In this document: one piece after another, positions 35,259 through 45,400 of the stretch | Layout of the letters: the number at the start of each line of letters is the position of its first letter | Position numbering within the stretch: the stretch's first letter is position 1 | The notes under the pieces: generated by a model | What the model saw: only the letters and a program-made list of their open reading frames with translations | Databases searched by the model: none | What the model was told of the DNA's origin: nothing | Assembly (NCBI RefSeq): GCF_030704535.1 | Contig: NC_081809.1 | Location: 1,410,501 to 1,474,500, forward strand | DNA from: Vitis vinifera | Lineage: Eukaryota > Streptophyta > Magnoliopsida > Vitales > Vitaceae | Direction: 5' to 3' | DNA: 64,000 nucleotides | Translations under genes and position numbers: made by a program

Positions 35259-38200
35259 ATGGCTAGTGAAAGCGGTACCATGGGTCGAGATCCTTGTTGG
35301 AAATATTGTACACCTATGGAAGGGAACAAAAATGGAACAATATGCAATTACTGTGGGTTGGCAATAAAGAGTGGTGGGATTACTCGTTTTAAATTTCACC
35401 TATCACATACAGACCCTAATTCAAATACAAAAAAGTGTCCTAACGTGCCTCCAGAAGTGAAACAAGAAATAAGACGACTTATAGAGCAAAGAAATAAGGC
35501 AAAAGCGAAGAAAGCTGTTGATATAGAAGAGATTCGAGCAGAACTGCGAGACACAATGGGAAGAAGACATAGGCATTTAATTGATGAGGACGATGAGGAG
35601 AACCTTGGTGGTGATGGTGGTGGTGATGATGGTGGTGGTGGTGGTGGTGGTGATGATGATGATGATGGAGATGATGATGTGTATATGTATCCGGCTGACA
35701 TGCACCCTGATGAGCGACATGCTTATAGAGAGGCAGTTCGAGCATCAAAAGCTGCTGAATGGAATCGACAACAACAAGAACATTTTATAAAAGGCAAAAG
35801 AAAAACAGGTATAATATTAATTTGAATTATTACTGTTTCTTATCAACTTTATCAATAATATTAAATTAACATATATGTTTAATTTTAATAATTATAATAG
35901 GCGAGTCTTCACATCCAACCAATCCAACAACAAGGCAAATGCGAAAATCGCAAAGTGTTCGATATTCAGATGCATCACTGCCTGATGCACCCTCATTGTA
36001 CAAATCTTCAGCAGCAAGACAGAAAACTGTAAAAAATCTTTTCAAAGGTGGTGCCATCAAGGAAACCATGGGACGTTTGATCAGTAAGTTCTTCATATAT
36101 GAGAGTGTTCCGCCAAGTAAAGCAGACTCTCACCACTTCAAGAACATGATTGTTGGTGCACAACAAGCAGGTAATTACTATAATTTTAAAAGTTGTATTT
36201 ATTTGAACAATATCATTACTATTTATATAGTATGATTGACACAAATGTTCTTATATGTTTTAATTATATATGGATGGTAGGTATGGGTATAGAACCGCCG
36301 TCTCCTTATGAAATCAAACACAAGTATTTGGATATGGAGTACAAAGACATGGAAGCTTATGTCAATATTCAAAGAGAAAAGTGGAAGACTTATGGATGCA
36401 CGATTATGTCTGACGGATGGACTGGGCCCACGAAATTAAGCATAATTAATTTCATGGTATATTCAAAAGGTAGCACAATCTTCCTCAAATCCGTTGATGC
36501 ATCAAATAATATAAAGGACAACAAATACATATATGGTTTGTTGAAGGATGTGATCAAGGAAGTTGGCAAACAAAATGTGGTCCAAATAGTTACAGATAAT
36601 GGGTCGGCATTCGTGAAGGCGGGGAAGTTGTTAATGAAGAAATACAATCTTTATTGGACTCCGTGTGCAGCACATTGCATCGACTTAATGTTCGAAGACA
36701 TCGGTAAAAGGACGAGTGTTGCAGATCTGATTACAAAGGCTCGAAAGATAACCAACTTCATTTATAACCATAGTTGGTTGCTTGCACAGATGCGGAAGGT
36801 GTGTGGTGGAGACATAGTTCGTCCTGGAGCAACAAGATTTGCAACCAATTATATAGCCCTTGACAGTCTTTTGAAAAAGAAAGCAAACTTGAAGAAAGTG
36901 TTTATCAGTGATGAATGGGCACAACACAACTTAAGTCGCACATTAATCGGCAAAGAGGTTGAATCACTTATGTTTGACCATGCGTACTGGGAAAGAGTGG
37001 GAAAGTTAGTGTCAATATATGAGGCGCTATACACAGTTCTTCGCATTGTCGATTCAGAAGTTGTTCCTACAATGCCATTTGTGTACGAATTGATTCGAGT
37101 TATGAAAGAGAACCTCATTCGACTTAATGCTAAAGAATGGGTGTTAGAAATAATTGCAGATCGTTGGGATAGAACTCTTAAACATCCTCTTCATGCAGCA
37201 GGTAAGTATTATTCATCTTTGAAATTTATTGGTATTTAATATGTTTCTTTCATAAAATTCTAATTTTACATTTCTACTTTACTATTGTAGCATTCTTTCT
37301 TAATCCAAGATTTCAATATAAACGTGGAGTTGGTACTGATCCTGATCTACTTCAAGCTGTTCATGAAGTCTTTGCGAAATTAGATCCTACATCAGAAGGT
37401 CTTAGTCAATTTGGAAATGAGGTAAATTATTAGAGTTATAATATAAATTAAATAATTGAATTTCATTTACTCAACTTTTTCACTTTCAATTATTTAATAT
37501 GTAGATTATACTATTCCGAGATGCAAAAAGAGGATTCGGTGATCGAGCAGCGATTGCTTCGAGGTCAGAAATGGTTCCCGGTGAGTATTATTTGTGAAAT
37601 AATAATTCATTTCATTAGCATATTATTGTAACTTTCCAATATAAGTATTGATATCATTTATTTGGTTGTAGCTGAATGGTGGTTCATGTATGGACATCAC
37701 GCTCCTACATTAAGAAGGTTGGCCATCAAGGTTTTATCGCAAACTGCATCATCTTCAGCTTGTGAGAGAAATTGGAGCACGTTTGCCTTAATTCATACAA
37801 AACAAAGAAATCGGCTTGCTTACCCGATGCTCCAACAATTAGTTTTCTGTTATTATAACATGAAACTAAAGATACGTGACATGGAAGCAGAACAAGACAA
37901 AGTTGCAGAGAAAGATTACCTCGATTTACTTGACATTGCAACTGAGGTTGGTGAAGAAGAAGATAACCAATTGTTTCAATGGGTTAGACCTCTTCATCTA
38001 GATGATGAAGATGGAAATCCCGACCCACGAATTGCCGCACATGTCCGAGAAGCAGGTGTTGATGTTGATCGAGTGTTATCCGAAGAAGTTCATACTGATA
38101 GTTTCAGCCAAGACACGAGAGATTCATTTCAACAAGGAATTTCTCAGCCGGCAGTCACTTCTCGACCTTCTTTTGACTCCACGAGTGTTGAACATAGTAG

Positions 38201-38891
38201 TAGACCTAGTGCTACTGGTACTTCTGCTTCCGGTTATGATGGTTCAAGAGGAGAGGGGACCAATGATGGTAGCGACCCTGGAAATGATGAAGGGGATGTT
38301 AGACAACAACAACAAAGTGGACAACCATTGGCATTTACTTGTGAAGATGATTTCACACATTGTACTCAAGATGAAGACCACGGCTCTAGAAGAGCCGGTC
38401 CAGGTGTTGGAGCCATTGGAAAGCCATATAGAGGAAGACAACGAAGGATGATGCCATACAACGAGGACTCATTGTCGGCCAGTTTTGAGTCGATGAGTGT
38501 AGAGACTCAATTCAGTGATTCATCAAACGAAGCCAACATTTATGCCCCTTATGCAATGAGTTATGGTCAGCCTCCTCAAAATCTTTCAAGTTCCACTGAT
38601 GAAGAGTATGAAAGGTATAACTATCCTTCTTCCACACAAATGCCATACTACCTTCCACATCAGCTGCAACAACAAGGATTTCAAACGAGCACATGGGAAA
38701 ACCCTGGATTTCCTATCCATGGACAAGTTGTTGGTAGGACTCAAGAAATTTATGCATGGCATGTTCGTACATACAATCAATACTATCGAAACTCCATGTC
38801 CTGGTATGAATATTGTCTTCAACAAGATGGGCTCCCTTCATCTAACAATAACAATATGATGGAACCACATCGATCTTCATTTTGGTATTAA
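35259..38891 (+). CDS. hAT transposase: BED finger, DUF659-type core and hAT dimerisation domain
   Basis: Exons are 35259-35808, 35901-36170, 36281-37201, 37291-37421, 37505-37580 and 37672-38891, all joining in phase to 1,055 aa. An N-terminal BED-type zinc finger has W14, C29, C32, H47 and H50. It is followed by a basic region and a Gly/Asp tract (about 119-140). The RNase-H-like core shows SDGW with Asp about 318 and TDNGS with Asp about 379, then TPCAAHCIDL. The C-terminal dimerisation segment contains ACERNWS, whose Glu (about 681) fits the third catalytic residue. About 340 further residues, hydrophilic and rich in Ser, Asp, Gln and Tyr, extend beyond the usual end of such transposases. 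It binds the element ends and moves them by cut-and-paste in the nucleus. All catalytic residues are present. Confidence 0.92.
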
Positions 38892-40182
38892 GGACCATTG
38901 CAATGTCATATGTATTATGTTTATGTGTAAATTGTTTTCATTTAATGAAATCAAATATTTCTTAACTCAATTCTAACTTTCTAAGTGTACAATTCCAAAT
39001 TTCATATTTTTTATTCTTCAAATCCAAGTATCGTAAACTATTTACCGATATTTTTTTCTTTGACCATATTTATGTCAATTACACTTATAAAATAACTTTA
39101 ACATGCATATTCTTGCTTATTTTATCATTCTTTGGCTTTTTTTAAGCATTCCCATCAATTTTGGATAATTTTTGTCTCACCGATATTTGATGAAAAATAT
39201 CCACCGATATTTCTCCGATATTTCCGATATATCCGTAAAATCCAAGTACCGATATATCCGTGTTTACCGATATTTCAATCCTTGCCTGTGAGTGAATACT
39301 AGTCATGCTTATTTTTAGTACTCCTCCAATCCCCTTGTTGGTGAGTTTTACCATCTACTATTAAGTCTAATAATTTCTTGCTCTATCACGGTGTCATAGT
39401 TGTGATGAATTTTTGTCAAGATTCTCCCATTCGAAGATCATCCTTAATTCACCCATTTAGCCTTTCTTTCAATTTTCATAGATGACGTTTTTTTCTCAGT
39501 CTAAGATTCTATCTATTGTCTTTAGATGAAAATAGTATGAGTGTCAGAACCCCTTAGCTATCTCAACCATTGGGACTTCGACGGTCAAGTTAGTCGTTGA
39601 TTTCTGTACTCATTTTTTCTTACCTTCCTATCGAGGATACTTTCTTTTTATAAACCCATTTAACTAAAATTCATTAAAAATCATTGAATTTATTTATTAA
39701 AAGAGACTTGACTAATCACTAAATATGGTAAGTGAATTTTAAATTTTATATTTTTATCCTTTCTATAAAATAAAGATTTTTAAATGATTTTATACTAAAA
39801 TGTGATTTTTTAAGTCAAATTTTTATTATTAGTTCCATTCTATAAAAAAATTAAAATTCTAAAAAAAAAGGACTATTTAAGTTGATTTATTAGATGATAA
39901 ATCAAAGTTTATTTTCAATTGATTTATCTTGAAGTTCAATTTATTTTAAAATAAATGTTTAACATAATAATATTAGAATTCTAAATAAACTATACTTAAT
40001 TTATTTATAAGATTTAATTAATTTTTATTAAAGGGTTAATAAAAAAAATTAAATTAGAATTGTATTTCTTTAAATCATTATGATAAATAAAATAAAAATG
40101 ATGATGAAATATTTTCTTTATATAATGAAAATAAAAAATATTTTCTAAATAAAATAAACTAGACTACAAAAAAATGTCTCTT

Positions 40183-40250
40183 GATGCCTTTGAAGGATTC
40201 GAACCAAAGGTTGGGGTTCAACTAATTTTACCACTAGAACAAGTTTGTCC
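40183..40250 (-). repeat. tRNA-like sequence (pseudo-tRNA or SINE head)
   Basis: On the minus strand a TTGTTCTAGTGG stretch (A-box-like, 40,231-40,242) is followed 25 bases later by a perfect B box GGTTCGAATCC (40,195-40,205). The acceptor stem does not close and the anticodon arm is not clear, so it is not a working tRNA. A T-rich stretch follows. It may be the head of a tRNA-derived SINE. Confidence 0.35.
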
Positions 40251-40789
40251 TTGTTAAATCTAATGTACTAAAAATATATATTCAAAGTCATCCTATAAAA
40301 AACATATTAAAAAAATATTTTAGAGAGCAAATTAATTATAATTATTTTATAATTAAATATAAAAGTTTCTTTTAATTGAGTATCAAAAATATAAAAATTA
40401 TCATAATAATTTTTTTCATAATATTTTAAATATCATTAATAAATTAATTAAATATTAAAAAATTATACATATATCATAATTTATTTTATATCATTTGATA
40501 CAATTAAATTAAATGGATCATAATTTTAATATTAATATATATTTTAAAATTAGACATATTATAATCAAATATCATAATATTATTATAAAATAATATTTGA
40601 TTTAATTTAATAATAAATATATACTTACAAAATTCATATTTTTATTAATGTATACGATATTATTATCAAATATGATAAATCATATTATACATATATCGAA
40701 TTTTTTAATAAAACAACTTTAAAATATCTATTATACTTTTAGTTACATTTTTATGAAAATTTTCTTATATTTTTATAAATTTTGTGTTG

Positions 40790-40868
40790 TCGATATTTTT
40801 TTTTTCGCTGATATATCTTTAATATATCCGTAAAATCAAAATACCGTGATTTCCCGTATTTTTATCCG
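40790..40868. mobile_element. Fragment resembling the right end of the hAT element
   Basis: gctgatatatctttaata, atatccgtaaaatcaaaata and the following ccgtgatttcccgtattttt parallel the hAT right end at about 39,205-39,275 (gatatatccgtaaaatccaa, taccgatatatccgtgttta). The fragment is diverged and has no clear duplication. It is likely a relic of an older, related copy. Confidence 0.4.
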
Positions 40869-40879
40869 TAACCAGTTTA

Positions 40880-41229
40880 CCACCAACTTCACTGCATTCA
40901 TAGAAAAAAGAAACGGCAATTATACTAAATTCTTGTAAAGTAACAAGGTGAGATTACCTTCTGCATTCATTCTCCAAGAAAGGCAAATCCCCTTTAGTTA
41001 CCAAATGAGACTTCGTATGCTTGAATCTCAACCCCCTATAAATCAAATCCTAGCCACCAACTTCGCTCGCATTCATCGAAAAAAGAAAGGGCAATTATAC
41101 TAAATTCTTGTAAAGTAACAAGGTGAGATTACCTTCTGTGCATTCATTCTCCAAGAAAAGCAAATCCCCTTTAGTTACCAAATGAGACTTCGTATGGTTA
41201 TCTCAACCCCCTATAAATCAAATCCTAGC
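40880..41229 (+). repeat. Tandem duplication of the promoter of the 41.3-kb inhibitor gene
   Basis: Two head-to-tail copies (40,880-41,053 and 41,054-41,229, about 175 bp each) run from ccaccaacttc through ggcaattatactaaattc and ttagttaccaaatgagactt to ccctataaatcaaatcctag. They are very similar. Each copy carries its own TATAAAT box (41,037-41,043 and 41,212-41,218), of which the second lies about 100 bp before the ATG. Confidence 0.9.
41212..41218 (+). promoter_or_regulatory. Proximal TATA box of the diverged inhibitor gene
   Basis: TATAAAT, 97 bp upstream of the ATG at 41,315. An identical box lies 175 bp further upstream in the first copy of the promoter duplication. Confidence 0.65.
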
Positions 41230-41314
41230 CAACACCCCAAAACCTCAAGCATCATAAAACAAACAGCTGTGCCAATTCAGCTGTGCCAATTCTCCTTCCA
41301 TATATCCTTCAACC

Positions 41315-41788
41315 ATGAAGATACTAATGATCTCTCTTTCATGGCCCTTTCTTCTTCTTCTTTTTCTCCTCCCCACAATCCCCCAGTCCTCTGCTGCTAT
41401 GCAGAACCCTCCAATTTCCAAAGACTCCAATACAGATGTCAAAGATCTAGCCCACTCTGCCCTTGAGCTGGCCTTGGCGAAGGCTAACGAAACTCTAGTG
41501 CACGTTGGAGAGCTGTTCAAGAACACCACCGACCCTGTGCTGTACAGATACTATGGCACATGCATTGATGAATATCAGGGAACTGTGACGAGGCATCTGC
41601 CGGGAGCCATCAGTGCTTTGGAGTCTAACAACTACGAAACGTCCAAACAAGAGGCGGGCTCTGCTGCCACCAGTGCAGATACGTGCGAGCAGCAATTCGT
41701 TCCTGAGAAATCACCCATGTCTGATGAGAATGCGGTGGTGCATGGACTGTCGGTTGTGGCATCAAATATTGTTGAGTTATTGGGTTGA
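41315..41788 (+). CDS. Diverged invertase/pectinesterase-inhibitor-like protein lacking the first hairpin
   Basis: Intronless, 157 aa. The signal peptide is about residues 1-28 (FLLLLFLLPTIPQSSAA). The bundle is recognisable by GTCIDEYQGTV (C83), LPGAISALESNNYETS and ADTCEQQF (C124), the second family disulfide. The N-terminal hairpin with the first cysteine pair is absent: after the signal peptide the sequence enters directly at a segment corresponding to SDPRS...ADVKGLA of relatives. The PKF motif is also replaced. It lies opposite in strand to the 27.9-32.9 kb array, from which the hAT element and AT-rich DNA now separate it. The frame is intact, and the gene may have a new target or none. 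Confidence 0.85.
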   Translation: MKILMISLSWPFLLLLFLLPTIPQSSAAMQNPPISKDSNTDVKDLAHSALELALAKANETLVHVGELFKNTTDPVLYRYYGTCIDEYQGTVTRHLPGAISALESNNYETSKQEAGSAATSADTCEQQFVPEKSPMSDENAVVHGLSVVASNIVELLG

Positions 41789-42434
41789 TTGACTGAATTT
41801 TTGTTTCCATTGTGAGGTCTGTAGATTGAAATTTTTAGGTACGGTGGTTTGTTGAAATTTGTGATTGGACTACAGTTATGTGATTGGAACAGACTTTTGG
41901 CTTTGTCATTGATATGATTAGGGTAAAGAGAACTTTAAATTTGAAATTTGAAATATTTTATTATTGAATTGGAGGTCTAATGATCATGTATTGCTCCTTT
42001 AATCATTTGGGACTTCCAAAGCACTTGGACCCTCAATCAAAGGGTGAAGTAACCACAAAAATTATAACACCTGGAAATGATCACTAAAGGCATTCCACAA
42101 ACAAAAATGTATGATTAAATATAAAATTCTTTCCCAAGGTATAGAGTTACAAAAGATATTTATGAGAGGTATACAGAGAAATTTACAAGTCCTATACACC
42201 ACCACCTCTATCTTTAATTTGTACAGTCTCACCCTTTTACTGTTGAATAAAAAACTTTACCCCATTCCATATCATCGTATACCTTCTTCCAGTAAAGATA
42301 AATCATATAAAAAAAAAACTGTGTACCCAAGAAAATCAAAATTCAGTGCCGGGCCAACCAGAAAATAAGAAAGGAAAAAAGAAACAAAAAAAGGACCGTT
42401 ACCAGAAAACAGAGGTGATCATCTTAAGAGAAGC
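41789..42434. other. Convergent 3' ends of the inhibitor-like gene (+) and the poly(A) polymerase gene (-)
   Basis: Contains only the probable 3' UTRs of the two genes that point towards each other. No further gene is seen. Confidence 0.65.
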
Positions 42435-45400
42435 CTAGCTCCAAGCATCCAGGCGCTTAGCATCCTTATCGGTTGCTGCATACCCTACAAAGTACAGAGG
42501 CAGATGCTGCGAGAACACCGGGACCCTTGGTTGATGATAATTAAACATCCTCCAGCATGCTTTTGTCCTGTTCCTACTTCCAGTATCCAGCTGAGCATAA
42601 CCAGGCAGCTGAGAAGTAGGAATGACAGACAAATTCATCTTTCCAGGAGGGCCTTGATAGCCACCGTTATTAATGTTTTGCATGAAGTCATCCTCCACAA
42701 CATCTATGTCCGAAAAATTTATCCTACCAGGTTGTACGCCCCAGAAAAACACAACATTTGGCCCTCCTGCATCAGGATCAATGAACTCTGTTGGGTTGGG
42801 GTCACACAGACCCTGTACCTCCTCCACCTGCAGCAATAATGCAAATAAGGCCTCATGAAGTGTGAACAAGAAGGAATATGTATATGTGTAATTGTGTATA
42901 TATATATATATGTATGTATGTATGCATATATGCAGAGACAGTCATAAAACTACTAGTATTTTAACATAAAAAGATATTATGGTGAGTGTGTTCACACCCC
43001 AGCATTTGCCCCCTAAAAAGGAGTCAACAGGCTATCTATCATGAGGCCCCCACCCGAGTTTTGTGGAGCAGAACTGCCAATATAATGTGGTGTTTCACTT
43101 GTCACATGTTATTGTCTACTCGTCAGCTACCATGACCATAAGAGCTTCGTATGTCACTTCATTATCAACTTAACTCAAGATTGTACAATGAAGGAGTGTC
43201 CTGGTGAGTGCCCCCAAAATCCCCCTCTTTTACTTCTCCGTCCATAATTCAAAAGCCCTGCAGTTCAACTCTATTAACCAGTTAACAATCAATTCTCGTC
43301 TCAAATCTTATCTTTTCCTCTTATGTTTCTCGATCAAGAGTAGTGTAAGTGAGGGGATCAAAATCCCTAATGTCATATCTTCCTGTGTCACTTAGGTCCA
43401 TAAAACCTCTAGGTGCCATATTTTCTATATCTATATAATATATTGAAAGACCTTAGATCAACTAAAAATTTAACACAGAATAAAATATTTGGAGAACTCA
43501 AAAGAAGAAATTGAAAAGCTGAAATGATATGACATTTTCTATAACATTGAGATCATCCAACAAGTTGGATGTTAAGTGATATACGCTTTCAAATTTAGCC
43601 TGGTGGGAGCATTAAATTGATTAGGAGCATCGCTTCCACAGTTAGTTGGATACTATCACCTAGAGTGAATCCTATTCCCCATATATCTGCTTCAGAAACA
43701 TCCAGACAGCATTAATGGAAATTCAAGAATCCCACTGCCAAACCATAGTTCTTATACCAGTGCAATCAAATTTTGGGGTTTATTAAATGTTTGCTTTTTT
43801 TATTGCACATGGCTTTCCCTATATATACATCTAAAACCCAGTTCCTTCCCTAGACGTGACTCTAAGAAAGTAGATTACTCAGTTAATTCAAACCTTACTG
43901 CATGAACATTTCAGAATAGAAATGAATGAATTTTTTTTATCATTTAGGGATAATTTATATTCACATGTTTCATAACCAATTATTCACAGGGATTCTAAAT
44001 AATTTGCTTCTGTAGTTTGTCTATAGAATTCTAAATAACCTTCCACTTGACTAGTAGCAATTTTATCTTTCAGTCAGATTTCCCAATTTTCTCCCAAGCC
44101 CTCCCTTGACTAGTATCCACTCCCCAATAATAGCAACTATGTCACAAATTGCACACCTCAGCCCCTCTTAATCACTGTTCCAATCTCCCAACTATTTGGG
44201 GCCCACAACACAAATAACCGCAATGTACCATAACCCTGCAATATAGCTGTCCCAACATAGCTTTTAGTGAGCACATCAGACAATTTCCTATTTTCCTTTA
44301 CATATGATGATTTAGGCCCTACTTTCCTTACACAAGAAGCTAGAATGTTAAAAATGAAAGATTCTTTGTGCTTACTGTCAACATGGAATTATGAAATTAT
44401 ATATATATACATACACACATACATTCAATAAAATTAAAATGATAATAAATGAACAAAGTCAAACACTAACCTTTGCAAGAAGGAAGCGAAAGCGTGACTT
44501 TACCCAACCCACCCAATCCCCTAATTCATCTTGATTAGAAGACGACAGGTAAATTTTTATAAATCGCGAATATTTCTTGGAGTAACAAAAAGGCTCAAAT
44601 ATGTCATTCCAGTCAAAGTCTAGCCTTAGGAGATCCTGTCACAAAAAAATAAATTAAAAAAATAAGTGTCCCTTTGGACTCTCTTTATAACAAGATCATT
44701 TTTTACTATGTCTGAACAAATACACAGAAGTACTATTATTATACAAAGCACATACTAAGATTTGAAAAGATCAATGAAACTAATGAAAACTGCAAGAGGT
44801 TAAAACAGATAAATTAACATTTATAGCAAAGATTATGTTTGTTAGGCAAACAGTAATACCCGAGTCAGAGCATGCCCTAGGGTAAGCTCTGTCGTGATCC
44901 TGTAAAATGTGCTTTTCGTGATGTTTGAATGGCAATATCCATAAGGGCTACATGGTAATTGAATGGGCATTAATGCACGTGTTTCTCTGGTGCCTCCAGT
45001 TGGTAGTCTTCCATCTTCCAATGCTACTGGTGTAGGCCAAGGCCAGCCGGAGAAAGTCTTAAAAAAGCTTGACATTAGAACATTTAAGTTGGCATGTGGA
45101 TTCTTTTGACAAACAAAAGCAGCAAGAATGGCCAAATGGACTCCACCAAAATACCCAAATAACTGCAATAAATAGAGAATACTGGGATCAAAAGTTCATA
45201 AATAGTCAAAACCCAAATAGCCCAAAATGGCAAAAAGCAAACCCTGAACACAAAATGAGAGAGAAACATATGCCCTTACGTTACCATACACCCCTCGCCT
45301 TTTCGCCCATAATTTAATACATCGAAGTATTGATTGAAAATTCTGGAAAGGAAAATCCAAGAATATATAAGATTTACTACAGTTATAAAAATGCAAAATG

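Larger units (their letters stand above)
34017..39284 (+). mobile_element. Complete hAT-superfamily DNA transposon, apparently intact
   Basis: The element is 5,268 bp between 8-bp duplications. The terminal inverted repeats are CATGGATTGAAAAATCGG at the left and, read from the right end inward, CAAGGATTGAAATATCGG, matching at 16 of 18 positions. Inside are a dense subterminal array of atcggcgat motifs (34,021-34,360), shorter ccgatatt motifs at the right end (39,180-39,275), a CCAACGG-rich promoter, and one spliced transposase gene with no interruption. Perfect duplications and an open gene argue for a recent insertion and possible autonomy. A related end fragment lies at about 40.79-40.87 kb. 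Confidence 0.93.
34009..39292 (+). repeat. 8-bp target-site duplication flanking the hAT element
   Basis: CCTGTGAG occurs at 34,009-34,016 and again at 39,285-39,292, directly outside the terminal inverted repeats. It is perfect and of the length expected for hAT transposons. Confidence 0.93.
39293..41314. other. Intergenic between hAT element and the diverged inhibitor gene
   Basis: AT-rich, especially 39.7-40.8 kb. Contents that can be named are a tRNA-like stretch at 40.18-40.25 kb, a fragment resembling the hAT right end at 40.79-40.87 kb, and the duplicated promoter at 40.88-41.23 kb. No gene is seen before 41,315. Confidence 0.6.

Noticed and set aside
35479-35748. Minus-strand frames with poly-His and poly-Ser/Pro runs
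   Set aside because: Antisense readings of the GGTGATGAT tract that encodes Gly/Asp in the transposase.
38002-38451. 149-codon plus-strand frame inside the last transposase exon
   Set aside because: Shifted reading of the transposase frame, Met/Leu-rich and without family features.
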